In this document: piece after piece, positions 35,333 through 47,360 of the stretch
How the letters are laid out: each line of letters starts with the position of its first letter
Position numbering within the stretch: position 1 is the first letter of the stretch
NCBI GenBank assembly: GCA_028023455.1
Contig: JAQFVV010006272.1
Location: 3,391,127-3,455,126, forward strand
Direction of reading: 5' to 3'
Length of the DNA stretch: 64,000 bases
Source: Epiperipatus broadwayi
Lineage: Eukaryota; Onychophora; Udeonychophora; Euonychophora; Peripatidae
Notes under the pieces: model-generated
What the model was told of the DNA's origin: nothing
The model's database searches: none
The model's input: only the letters and a program-made list of their open reading frames with translations
Program-made: the position numbers and the translations under genes

Positions 35333-35662
35333 TCAATAATGGTGACTAGATCAAGTGATTTTGATTTATTATTTGAACCAGGATACTTTAAAACTCATTG
35401 TAGATATCAGAAATGTTATCTTGGTCCAAGATTTCACAATATTTTTATAAGGAACATTGGATTTAATGTTAATGACCTATCAAAAAAACTTTGAGAAAAT
35501 TTATTATGGACTGGATTATAATTGATGATAATGAAAAACTTTTCATTTCTATTTAATTATTTTATTATATATTAATGTTTTTTTATTTTATTTGCACATG
35601 TACTTTGTTAAGCTCCATGCGTGATTTTTTATCACAAGGAGATTATATGTTTATTAAATTAA

Positions 35663-35663
<1 letters not shown>

Positions 35664-35734
<71 letters not shown>

Positions 35735-35744
35735 TCTGTAAAAA

Positions 35745-35796
<52 letters not shown>

Positions 35797-35797
35797 T
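35664..35797 (+). repeat. (ATT)n tail microsatellite
   Basis: Two (ATT)n blocks with a short TTCTGTAAAA interruption, directly after the 3' UTR of the CR1-like element. Reading frames encoding poly-Tyr or poly-Ile are artefacts. Confidence 0.95.
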
Positions 35798-36135
35798 AAT
35801 ATAAGATATGAACTACATAGTATTGTTTTCAAAGCAATCTATATTTTTTCCTGTAAAATTGTAATCAAAATATATTATTTTTGTACTAATAATGAAACTA
35901 ATAATTTAATTTGCTTATAGAATAAAATACAATTATTAGGTTTAAGTTTATATTTAAATATATATATATATTTAAAGAGAGAAGTTGTTTTACAATATAT
36001 TTTGCTACTTTTAACTTATGGTTATGAAATTTAAGTTTTGGATTTTAAAATGAAACAAAGTTTACAAATAGAACAAAAAAGGAATGGAAAAAATTTATGT
36101 TGGGAATAACAAAAAGAAATTAAAAAATAGATGTA
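35798..36135. other. AT-rich intergenic DNA
   Basis: No feature recognised. Confidence 0.5.
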
Positions 36136-36312
36136 AATTATTAGTTAGATCATTAACTGATGATTGCTGGTTTAGCATGAAATAAGCATATTGGTGATTA
36201 TTTATCTTTTCAACATATATGTGTTCAAGTGTATCAGTGTTATGAGATGGTGTGGAAAGTGGTGGGTCGTGTGAAAGTCTGTGCTCATATACCCTATATT
36301 TTACATATATAA
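36136..36312 (-). repeat. Dispersed foldback-family repeat, single arm
   Basis: Reading from CATTAACTGATGATTGCTGG to CATATACCCTATATT, this matches the right arm of the palindrome at 38053-38779, with the shared block GAAAGTCTGTGCTCATATAC. Only one arm is present. Its 73-codon minus frame also exists in the other copy and looks like a by-product of repeat sequence. Confidence 0.75.
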
Positions 36313-37993
36313 ACACGGGTATATAATAAGCCTGCGTGTTTCAGTTATAACAGTTTAAAAGAAATGATTCAGCTTTCTTTTTTTCTTTTTTTAATACTAA
36401 AAAATAATGTATGGAGGTAAAGAATTAATTTGAAATGTGATGATTATATAAAAGGTTTGTTGGATGTGCTAAACCTTGTAAAAATATTGAAGAAGCATTT
36501 TCTTTTTGTGTTTATTGATAGTGATTATTATATATGCTAGATGTTTTATTACAATTCACTGCAATGTTGTATTCATTTATTGATAATTATTATAATATGT
36601 ATTTATTAAACCAATTTTAAATTTATATATATATTAAAATTGATAGAGAAACTTCAGTTATTGAATACTTTTTTTAACTACAAAAATTTGAATATAGTAA
36701 AGGATTGAAGGATAAAATAGTTTTTAAATATCAAATTCTACGGCATAATTTTTTTTTTTAAAAAGGAGGGCGATATCAAATGATATTTTGTCTCAGACCT
36801 CTAAAATTACAATATTTTTGATAACGGTCTTAAAAAGTTAAAAAAAATTTTTTTTTTAATTTCTTACTGTAAAATTGACATCCTGTACAATGTACAAATC
36901 ATCTATTATAAAATAATCAACAAATGTAACATTGAAATTATTTTTGTTTTTGTAATAATCTCTTACCTAATGTACAAAATAAGAGTTTAAAATTACTCTT
37001 CAAAATGAGTCTTCATCAAATATATTATTTGTGTGATCTTGCATTATTTGTTCTTTTGATGATATATATATATTAACCAGGTAAAGATTTTTTTTTTTTT
37101 TTGTAATAAAATTTTATAAGGTATTTACTTCTATATTAAGATTATTTCATAAGAATTAATTTTATTTTTATGCTATTTAGAATTCTCTTCTTCTAATACT
37201 TGGATAGGAGTAGTTTTATTAGGAATTAGTGATTCATTTTTGAATTATAACAGAATACATTGCAAAATATTTTTTCTTCTTATTAACTCTTTGTAACATT
37301 GAAAATAGACTTAAAGCTGTAGTAAAAAATATCAATTGTTCTGATGGCCATGCATTGATATTTAAGCACAGAAGTGGATTAGTTGGGTACAACACTTGCC
37401 ATTGCTTGATTAAATAATATATTTTTAAATATATTCAGCTTAGGATCAATTAGCAACATTTAGCTATTGAGTCGTGTACTCTACTACTAAACTAAACCAT
37501 AGAAATCCAAGTACTTTGTTATAACTAATAAAAGAATCATATTTTGATGGCAATTTTCTAATTAATAAACTATCACTTCAGCTATCTTATTACTAAAGTT
37601 GATTCCACTTGATTATGTATATATGTATACATGGAAATTTCTATTAGATTTCAATGTTTCCTTCAGTACATTCTTGTAAATATTTAAAATAATATATACA
37701 ATTTTCTCTGTAGGAAATGCTCATTTGCTTATGAAAATTCAAAGAAGTTATTATATTTTTGCCTATATAAATTTTCTCTGTGATTCATTCGTCTTTAAGT
37801 ATAAAAACTAAAAACAGCTTTTAATTTTGATTTAATGTAGCTCACTGTTGTTATTATTAGATCACATAGTTTATTTTTTTGTATTTCAGTTTAATTGTTT
37901 AATGATTGATAACACAGTAACTGAAATTATAAATCTCCGTTATATTTTATTGTTAATACACATATTTATAAGAGAATAATAATGACATCAAGT
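36313..37993. other. AT-rich intergenic DNA
   Basis: No gene or element recognised. Several poly-T runs and (AT)n tracts are present. Confidence 0.5.
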
Positions 37994-38790
37994 TATATCA
38001 CTATTTATAACAGAAATACACAATTATTATATACCTGTGTCTATATATGTAATATATAGGGTATATGAGCACAGACTTTCACACGACCCATCACTCTCCA
38101 CACCATCTCATAACACTGATACACTTGAGCACATATATGTTGAAAAGATAAATAATCACCAATAGATGTATTTCATGCTAAACCAGATATCATCAGTTGG
38201 TCTAGATTACCATCTCTACACATATATGCTATAAGTGCTCAGATATATATTAAATTAAGATAGTCAAACATCATACTTTAATGGTAAGGCTTCAATCTAC
38301 TCCACACTCCAACTCTTCAACCATCCATCCAAATATATATTAAGATAGTCAAACCTCATACTTTAATGGTAAGGCTTCAATCTACTCCACACTCCAACTC
38401 TTCAACCATCCATCCAAATATATATTAAGATAGTCAAACCTCATACTTTAATGCACAGACTTCAATCTACTCCACACTCCAACTCTTCAACCATCCATCC
38501 AATTGAAAATGGATGGTTGAAGAGTTGGAGTGTGGAGTAGATTGAAGCCTTTCCATTAAAGTATGAGAATTGGCTTTCTTAATATATATCTGAGCACTTA
38601 TAGCATATATGTGTAAAGATGGTAATCTGGACCAATTGATGATTCTGGTTTAGCATGAAATACATATATTGGTGATTATTTATCTTTTCAACATAAATGT
38701 GTTCAAGTGTATCAGTATTATGAGATGGTGTGGATAGTGGTGTATTGTGTGAAAGTCTGTGCTCATATACCCTATATATCACTATTTATA
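37994..38790. repeat. Palindromic foldback repeat with internal 85-bp tandem units and 16-bp direct repeats
   Basis: The left arm starts at TATATAGGGTATATGAGCAC (38053) and the right arm ends at its near reverse complement (38779). The arms pair over about 200 bp. The left half holds three tandem units of about 85 bp (starts 38258, 38343 and 38428) with the block CTTCAATCTACTCCACACTC. One inverted unit (38508-38590) faces them. TATATCACTATTTATA occurs at 37994-38009 and at 38775-38790, flanking the structure like a target duplication. No protein is encoded. Confidence 0.8.
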
Positions 38791-39009
38791 GAAATTTTTT
38801 CAATATATCATGCAGCAATGTTTAATGAAAAAAATCAACCAATGCATACTTAAATGATGTTTTATTAGCTATAGTAGTGAAATGTACTCACATATTGATT
38901 TTGCAAATTATGTAATAGAATGTAATACATATAAACTTTATGTGTTGGAAAGCCAATATATGCTGATATATTATTCATAAATTGAAATTATTTAAGTAAA
39001 TTGAGATTA

Positions 39010-39775
39010 TTTAAGTCATTTAGATTTTGCAGATGATGTAGTTGTTTTTGCAAATAATGCTTCAGAGCTGCAGGAAATATTGCAATAGTTATCAGATGAA
39101 AGTAGGAAAATAGGACTAAAGATAAATGTTAAAAAGACTAAAGAAATGTTTAATGGATTTTCTCAAAATATGAAAATAAAGATTGATTATGATGAGTTAG
39201 AAGAAGTTAACAATTACAAATACCTTGGTCAGATTATTAATACAGATGGAAATATAATGAGTGCTTTTGGTAGAAATAACTTGATACTAAAAGGAAATAT
39301 GTCTATGTGTTTGAAAAGGAAGGTTTTTAATAAATGTGTTTTACCAGTTCTTACTTATGGATCTGAGACTTGGACACTTAATAGAAGAGCAATATAGAGA
39401 TTTCAGACCACTCAAAGAAGTATGGAGAGATGCATGTTGAGAGTAATACGAAGAGATTGAAAATGCAATATATGAGTAAGAGAACAAACAGATGTTATTG
39501 ACATCATTGAAAAAATTAAAAGACTGAAGTGGAGTTGGGCTGGACTTATTGCTAGAAGAAATGATAACAGATGGATAATTGAAATCTTAAATTGGATTCC
39601 AAGAGATTGTAAAAGACCCAGAAATAGACCACATATGAGATGGATGGATGAAATAAGAAAGTGTGCAGGAGTGATATGAAGAAGAGATGCTAGATATCAG
39701 AGAAGATGGATTTAACTTAGAGAGACCTTTATCCTGCAGTGTATTGATAATAGTTGTTGATGATGATGATGATTC
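39010..39775 (+). pseudogene. 5'-truncated RTE-type retrotransposon, reverse transcriptase C-terminus
   Basis: Similarity begins inside the reverse transcriptase at LDFADDVVVFANNASELQ (about 39024), so the catalytic FADD is the first conserved motif present. NYKYLGQIINTDGN and VLPVLTYGSETWTLNRR follow in the one clean frame (39146-39397). After a stop, the characteristic RTE tail continues with RSMERCML, KRLKWSWAGLIARR, RNRPHMRWMDEIRK and LRETFI, with further stops. It ends in a short GATGATGATGAT tail near 39770. The copy is dead, truncated at its 5' end as usual for target-primed insertion, and clearly related to the relic at 13860-14430. Confidence 0.85.
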
Positions 39776-41140
39776 ATAAAGTATGGAAAATAATGATAAT
39801 CATAAGGAGGTTTTATGATGAGAATCAATTTATGTATTAAAAATATATATTTATTATGAATCTAATCTTAACTAAGTTAAATAATTCTATCAACACCCGT
39901 ATTAACCATGTATGTAATGAGAAATATGTATAATTGGGAAACAGTTGGTTTGTATCTCTAATTATGGCAGGGCTAATATTTAGTTATCTTTTATATCTAT
40001 TAACATCGGCACTATATATATATTATTGTTTCCAGTTGTCATTGCAACTCATTAGAATTAACTGATAAATATGCAAAGCAATTAGTAAAACAACACGTAT
40101 GCATATATATAAGTTGCAATTTTTAGTGTCTACATAAATGTATTAGTCCATAGATAAAGATGGATAACCACATTCATTGTAAAAAGGAAATTGCTTTGAT
40201 TAAGAATTGAGATTGTTGATTATTATTGATATTAGTATAGTTTAGGTATGAACTACTTTCATATATTTACTTTTATTTATACTTTAAATTAAACATAGCT
40301 TAATGTATATGTAAACAAAGGGAGTAAATAATCTTCCCTCATGTTATGAATTAAAAATATTTTAAATGTTGTACAAAGAATCAAGAATAGAATGAATCTA
40401 CCTATTATTGGATCTCTGATGTTTATAAGTATACTTTTGTCAACTTAGTGATAATTCAGAGTGAAATTAATTTATCAACCAGATAAAATATGGCTCTAAA
40501 GAGTTATTAAATTCATAATCTATTATACAAGGCTGAAGACTGCATTTTTATTTTAATACCTTGATTGTAATAATTAAATAAGATGTAATATGTAAACTTT
40601 AAATTAAACATTGCTAAACCTATATAGGTTTGAGCATTATTAGCTTTATTATCTAAGTAATGCATAATTTTAGTGTAGTTTGAAAGTTGTAATTGGGTAT
40701 TTGTTAGTCTGTTTTCAGAGCGGGATTATATTTTCGTTTAATAAGGTTTATTTCAACTTCTTTCAGTTAATAATCTCATTCTCTTTAGTCAAGTTGCAAT
40801 CTTTAGTCTTTATATAAACATATTAGAATATTGATAAATGTATTTATTTTTATTGTAAAAAGGAGGTTGCCTTGATTAAGGATTGTAATTATTGATTGCT
40901 ATTGATATTGATTGAATGTAGACTGTTTTCATGTATTTTTATTTATATATGCATGTGTGTATGAGTTTATTTAGTGAGTTTTACTTTCCTCCACATGATA
41001 GCTTAAAGTTCTGTAAAATGAAGCAAATGGTTTTAATTTTTTTTTTAAAAAAAAAAAAGAGTTATAGCAAGACTTTTTAAAAAAGTCAACAGTGAAGTTG
41101 CTTATTTTTTATTATTTTTTTAATATTTCTAAATAGCCTA
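39776..41140. other. AT-rich intergenic DNA
   Basis: No gene recognised. Two stretches (about 40120-40290 and 40795-40940) resemble each other, with TTGATTAAGAATTGAGATTG versus TTGATTAAGGATTGTAATTA, suggesting an old duplicated repeat. Confidence 0.4.
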
Positions 41141-41210
41141 AAAACGATTTACTCGCTGACGAAGAAGCTTCCAAATAAACAAAACAAATTTCGCATAAAA
41201 CTATTAAATG

Positions 41211-41249
41211 GGCCAAGCGCTTTCGAGGTTTGCCCTCATATTCATGGCC
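41211..41249 (-). ncRNA. Candidate hammerhead-ribozyme-like fold in Penelope 3' region
   Basis: On the minus strand, GGCCA (41245-41249) can pair with TGGCC near 41211 to close a stem. Between them lie TGAATATGA, then GAGG-GCAAA-CCTC as a second stem, then CGAAA and a self-complementary GCGC. The order of stem I, TGA box, stem II, GAAA, short stem III, stem I matches the hammerheads known from Penelope-like elements. The first box departs from CTGATGA at several positions, so activity in this copy is doubtful. Confidence 0.35.
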
Positions 41250-41312
41250 GACGAACGTAATAAATCTTTACATAGTGTTATTAAATAACAAATATGCAAA
41301 TGTAAATGCAAA

Positions 41313-43180
41313 TCAGTTTGACCATTTTTTTGAAATGGAAAAACATGTGTCGCGTCTATTGATAGAATTGTTGTCGCAAACAATAAAGTACGCCTCTTTG
41401 ATCTTTCTTTTACAGTCGTTGGTTTCAGGGCATACAATCCTGGGGTTGCCTGGTTCGAACACATGGCCAGTCTGCTTTTCATGTTCCAGAAATATTGAAA
41501 AGTTATCGCTGTTCTTTTTTGCTCTTCTATAGGTATACAAGTGTTGAGCAGCTCTGTTGTGAACAGTGGCCTTAGTTTCCCCATAGTATATGGCTTTGCA
41601 TCTGGCCTGTGGACATGACATGCTGTAGATCACCTGGGGTGTTTGAGATGGGTCTGTTCTATCCTTTGAATTATTAATGGATCTGTTAGAATTAGGGGGA
41701 GTACGAAAACCAACCTTAAATTCCCCAGTTAGAGTCTTTATTATCTGTTGTGATACTTTGGGAATATAAGGGAGTGTAATTTGAGGCTTATCCTTATTTT
41801 TGTGGTTAGCTATTAGTTTACTGTGAAATTGCTTAATTTTCTTTGCAATTGATCTGTAGCTGAAACCTACGCTAAGCAAATCATTTATATAAATTGCGAT
41901 GTTGGTCTTTCTATCGGCTTCAAATTTACATAAATTTTGATTTCTAAATAAAAACGCATTGAGCCCTGCGAATTTATGTGCAGTAGGTGACATGGATTTC
42001 GGGTGAGTAAAGCCTCAGATCTCAAGGGGTTTAACTATCATACTATAATGCAGATCTCTGTATTCTCTATGGACCAGCAAATCCAAATATTTAAGCTTCT
42101 GCCCTTCGTTCTCCCAAGTGGTGTTTATGATCAATTTAGATTGTAGTTGTAATTCATTTTGAATATTGACAATTACATTTTTTGGCGCTGCCATAAATAC
42201 ATCGTCTACATAGTGCACGTAAATTAATCCAGCAATGTTAGCAGTGTGTTTAACAATGGTATGTTTTTCAAAAAAGTTTAAGAAGATGCTGGATATTATT
42301 CCACTTAGGGGAAGACCCAAGGCCAACCTTCTTTCATATCATACCAATGACCCTCAAAAGTTGTAAAGATGTTATTGTCCAACCAGTTGAGGAAGGATAA
42401 AATGAAGTTCATGCGCTCATTTGGGCAATGCTTATTTATTAATTCTTTGTGGATGATTTCAATTGACCATTTCCTATTAATCGATCCATATAATTCGGTC
42501 ACGTCCATGGCTGCAGTTACAAAATTCTGATCTATTAATATATCCTTGATTCTTCTAACAAATTCAAATGAAGATTTGATGGTGAAGTCACCAAAACCCA
42601 CACAGTCAACTAACTACTGATTTACCAGCTTGGCCATTTCGAAATAGTGCACACCTCCAAAATCCAACATAAGTCTTAAAGGTTCTTGGGGTTTATGTAG
42701 CTTAGAATTGGCAAACATTCTAGGTGGCCTGGTAGCAGAAGGATAAATCCTATAATATCCTGCTCTTGATATGCCTTTATCTTTGTGAGCTCTAAGAATT
42801 GTGGAAATGAATTTCTCCCTATTCAGCTTGTTGTTAAAATTTTCAACTAAATTGAATTTTAACTTTACGATTTCGGTGGTCATTTTTTCTTTATAATCTT
42901 TATAATCTAAGAGCACAAATCTGTTGCCCTTGTCTTCTTTTAAACATATAATGTTGTTGTTTTTTAAAAATTGTTTAGTTTTTTCAATGTTGTTGTTCCA
43001 ATTGTCAGATCTCGCATATATTTGTTTATGTCGTATAGATTTAGCAATATTATTGATAATGTTGTCTCTCTGAGGGTTGTTTAGAAGACTAGACTCTGCG
43101 TCTGCAATTAACTCCAGTTTTGGGCGTTTCCATTGTCCTCCAACAAATTTAGGACCCAAAGAGAAAGCTGTTTTAATTTC
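41313..43180 (-). pseudogene. Penelope-like reverse transcriptase/GIY-YIG protein, broken
   Basis: The element copies its RNA using target DNA cut by the GIY-YIG domain. The N-terminal piece (43159-42614) has GNRFVLLDYKDYKEKM and RPPRMFANSKLHKP. The next has AAMDVTELYGSINRK (about 42507). A frameshift near 42310 leads to GLPLSGIISSIFLNFFEKH and YVDDVFM (about 42206), the catalytic Asp pair. After an in-frame TGA (42015-42017), the C-terminal piece (41993-41313) has PYIPKVSQQI, VIYSMSCPQARCKAIYYGET for the GIY-YIG signature, and HNRAAQH. A TAG near 42611 also interrupts the frame. Two nonsense changes and one frameshift make it inactive. Family identity is clear. Confidence 0.85.
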
Positions 43181-43185
43181 TAAAG

Positions 43186-45874
43186 CAAATTATTCCAAAG
43201 TTATGATTTAAGTTGAGCTACTTGCGTAGGTCTATTAATTTATAGATATTCACTTTAATTTAATTTTTCTTTAATTTTATTTTTAATTAAAAATTCCAAA
43301 AACAATTGTTTCTTCAACTACAATGGGTTTATATATTTAACTTGAAATACAAGTGTGAGGGTTTTTACAAATTAATTATTTCAATTCATAGATCACTCAT
43401 TTTATTTCAGGTTAAATGTAAAAACATCAATTGTAATTGAAGAAATAAATATTTTTAGAGTTTTTAGTCCCAATAAATAAAAATGTTATAAAAAAATTAT
43501 ATATATTGTTTTTAAAGTTTTAGCATTTGGATATTTTTTGCAATTATTCCAAATGTCCGCTTAATATTTGAAAATAAAATCACAAATATTAAAGATTATT
43601 TAGTATATAATTTTGTTTATTTGGAAAGCATTTTTAAAAAAATCAACCTTTACAAAAAATGAAAAAATGCCATTTACTTTTAACAAAAAGAAACTTGTTT
43701 TTATTTTAACTTTAAAAGATTACTAAAAATCTTTTTAGTATAAGCTTTTTCAAAATGTACATGTATTGTCTTCTTGCATACTTTACTGAAAACGTATTAA
43801 ACTAAGCCATTTGTGAATAGAAATTTATCACTTGCAGGCTTCTTGGTGACTGCAGCATCACCTGGCAGCCACAGTATGTGTAACCAAAAACTACCCTAAT
43901 ATCAATATGTTTAAAATTTAGTTTTCTAATCCAACTACAATAAAGAAACTAGGAACTTACTTAAAATATTTTATTGTCATATTATTGTCAGTGGTTTATA
44001 ATATGTGTACATCTAATTTAAATATTTAAAACCTATTTTAAAATTATAGCCAAATAAACTAGAAAACAGGGATTGTAACTTAAATGAGTGTTTAAAAAAG
44101 ATTTCTTAAGCAAATCTGAAAATTCAAAGAACTTTTTTTATAATGATAAAAATTTCCAAACTATAGAAAGATGGATATATCACATTATAATTGAATGTGT
44201 GTGTATTTTAATACTTATTATTTAACAAAAAATCAACATTTTTGTTTCACTATCAGAATTTTAATTGTAACTTGATAAATATGCATAAATTAGGTATATA
44301 TAGAAATTAATTCATTTAATTTAAATCATAAAAAAATTTATGCTACATAATTGGTTGTATGTGTATATATATAATTTTCTATGATTACAAAAATTTAGAT
44401 GAACTTCCATTATGATTTTTTTTATGTATTATGTAAATTGAGCATTTCTTAAAAATAGGAAACTAGTAATTTAATTTTAGTATAATCTATTGTCTAAATA
44501 TATTTTCCATTTTTTATAAAATTAATAAGGATTAGTTATTACTTTACTTGAAATTCACTAAATCATTTTCCAATAGAAAACAACTTCTATTTATTAAACT
44601 GTCTGAATATGTAAAAACAGCATCGTTTATAATAAACTTTATTTATAAATGACTAACTAATAATATTGCATCTAACTTCTTTTTCCCAGACAGGTTTCTG
44701 GGTTTTGTCTTTATTATTGGGGCTTGGGATTTAAATCTGGAAGTAATCCAGTTATATAGCTGACAATCATTTTTAACTCCTTTTCATTATTCAATGTAAA
44801 AACCTAAAATTCAAAATACTATAAGCCTTCAAATTCAAGCCAAAGTTCTTGGACAATTATATTGTCCAGATTCCACATCAAAACTATATTTTAATACCTT
44901 CAGATCTTTATTAATAATAGGCATCTTTTTTCTCTGGCTGCCATTGTTAATAAAATAATTTCTTAATTTATGCAATATTTCTAAAGCTTACTGTAGACGA
45001 CATGAGAGTAGAGAGTTGTTCTTGTTTTATCATATATTGTCTAAACTAAGAAATTAAATGATCTATTGTTGATAGCATATATGTATATGTCAGTATTTAT
45101 AGGAGAGCGCATGTATAAATTAACGTATTGTTATTACCAAACTATATTATTTCATTTTGCTAATATTTATTTATATAGTTTATATGACTGAAATCTTGAA
45201 TCATCAGAAATAATGCATACCAATTATAGGAAAATATGTAAAAAATAAATAAATAAATGTAATAAGATGAAATATTCCAAAAGTTATTTTTTGACTGCTA
45301 AACAAAGGTTGAAATGTTATGAGGCATACTAAAATATATTAATTTGTTTTATGCAGGCTTTAAAAAACAAATGTGTTAAAATTTAAAACTATTTCAATTT
45401 GTAATTTAAAGTAATTAATTTACAAATTAAATTTTATATTTGAAACCATGTTAAATCTCATTTTTATCTATTGCTCTAACATTTTTTTAATAAATGCCAA
45501 TAGAATTGTATATATAAAATTTTATATCAGGTTTATATTTAATAATAGAACTGTATTTTAGCTAATAACATGGTTGATTCTTCAGTAGACTTGTCATAAA
45601 AATGAATTCTTTAGTGCATGTTTTATTTTTCCACATGAAATTTGGTTTCTTTTATTAGAAAAAGTCTTCTTGATTTAATAGTAAAAGATTTCTAAGTAAC
45701 AGAGTTTAACAGAAAGTTTAATATATAATGCAATTTTTGATGAATATTGTAAAGAAGGAAAGTTTTGGTAATTTTCATCTGTTTATTAATCTTAGCACTT
45801 CATCTGACATATATAAGAGTAGACATAGTTTATGGCATTTTAAAATGTTGAAAATTAATTTTACAGTGAACTAC
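43186..45874. other. AT-rich intergenic DNA
   Basis: No gene recognised. A GC-richer patch at about 43840-43905 has no identifiable content. Confidence 0.5.
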
Positions 45875-47360
45875 ATATGCATTAATAATTTTTATTAGTT
45901 ATTCATTAGACTAGAGATTATCCAATAATGAATAATATTTCTGTAATGTGAATTTTACTACATCACTCTCAAGCCAAGTAGGAATTGGTTTCTATCTGCT
46001 TTTAAAATTTTCTGGAGTGATTGCAATAATCAAAAACATATGACCAAAAATATGTGTAAAAGAAATATAATCCCCAAGATGTACATTTTGTTCTAAACCA
46101 GCTCTCATCAGTTAGTCCAGACCACAATCTCTTACACATTTATTTTATCATTGTTTAATATATATAGATAGAAAATTACTAGACTAACTGGTAAGTGACA
46201 AACTTGCTATCCTCACAATTTTAACATAAGCCACACAATGAAAGTAAATTAATAATTTTATTAGTCATTCTTTGAACTAGAGATTATCCAATAATGAATA
46301 ATATTTATGTAATGTAATTTTTACTACATCACTTTCATTCAAAGTAGGGACTGATTTCTATCTGCTTTTAACATCTCCTGAAGAGATTATAATCATAAAT
46401 ATATGACCAAAGATGTGTGGAAAATATGTATAATCCCCAAGATGCACATTTTGTTATGAACCAGCACTCATCAGTTGGTCTAGACCACAATCTTTTACAC
46501 ATATTTTTTGTCATTGTTTAGTATACATAGATAGGAAATTACTAGAGTTCAACTGATGTGTCAAACTTTCTACCCTTACAACTTTGGCACAATAATGAAT
46601 AATAATATGTATGTAGTGTAATTTTCATTACACCACTTTCATGTTAGGTAGGGATTGATTTCTCTCTACTTTTAGCACTTTGTGGAGTGATGTAATCATA
46701 AATAGGTAAACAAAGACATATGAAAAAGATATATGATCCCTCAATATACACATTTCACACTGAAACAGCACTCAGCAGTTGACCCAGACCACAATATATT
46801 ACTGTCTTTTATCATTGTTTAGTAAACATAGATAGAAAATTGCTGGTTCAGTACAAAATATGCATCTTGGAGATTAAACATCTTTTTCACATGTCTCTGA
46901 TCATATGTTAATATCTTAAAAATGGAAAGAAAGCATTCCTTATCTCCATGAGATTGGTGTAATGAAAATTACCATACAGAAATATTCATTATTCGTTAAT
47001 CTCTAGTCTAATGATTGCCTAATAAAAATTATTAATATACTTCCATTACATGGTTTGTGTCAAAGTTGTGAGGGCAGCAAGTTTGATACTTATGAGTTAA
47101 ACTGTAGTGATTTGCTATGTATGCATACAAAACAATGATAAAAAATGTAAGAAATCGTAGACTGGTCCAATTAATAAATGCTGCTTCAGCATGAAATGTG
47201 CATCTTGTGAATCATATATCTTTTTCACATGTTTATGAGCACATGTTTATAATTATATCACTCCCTAAGGTGTTAAAAATGGATAGAAAGCAGTTTCACC
47301 TTACATGAGAGGTGAAGTAGGAATTACACTACAAAAATATTATTAATTACATATACTATT
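45875..47360. repeat. Direct and inverted array of the dispersed foldback family
   Basis: Units of roughly 300-365 bp share ACTAGAGATTATCCAATAAT (about 45910 and 46276) and CCCAAGATG(T/C)ACATTTTG (about 46073, 46437 and diverged at 46740). Three direct units are followed by inverted sequence from about 46850, where ATGCATCTTGGAGATTA and AATCTCTAGTCTAATGATT are reverse complements of earlier blocks. A second inverted unit follows at about 47130-47360. The block AAACCAGC...CATCAGTT...AGACCACAATCT ties this array to the 38-kb palindrome. Confidence 0.75.

Larger units (their letters stand above)
31366..35663 (+). mobile_element. CR1/Jockey-group non-LTR retrotransposon, near full length, degenerate
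   Basis: The order is a T-rich 5' region, ORF1 with a PHD-type zinc finger and coiled coil, then ORF2 with APE endonuclease and reverse transcriptase, a short 3' UTR and an (ATT)n tail. Single-base frameshifts and nonsense changes break both frames. PHD fingers in ORF1 are known from CR1-group elements. The endonuclease and RT motifs fit the CR1/L2/Daphne/Crack-type cluster, and I cannot fix the clade by eye. The 5' boundary is uncertain. Confidence 0.8.
41140..43185 (-). mobile_element. Penelope-like retroelement, 5' truncated
   Basis: Minus-strand coding sequence runs from the N-terminal part of the reverse transcriptase to a C-terminal GIY-YIG endonuclease, followed by a 3' region to about 41140. 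This domain order defines GIY-YIG-bearing Penelope-like elements. The upstream part of the frame is missing. Confidence 0.85.

Noticed and set aside
38258-38502. Regular 85-bp repeats that could suggest a CRISPR array
   Set aside because: Units are adjacent with no unique spacers, the context is eukaryotic transposon-rich DNA, and the units are part of a palindromic dispersed repeat.
41204-41584. 126-codon minus-strand frame overlapping the GIY-YIG region
   Set aside because: It reads an alternative frame of the Penelope-like protein, whose conserved motifs lie in the frame 41313-41993.
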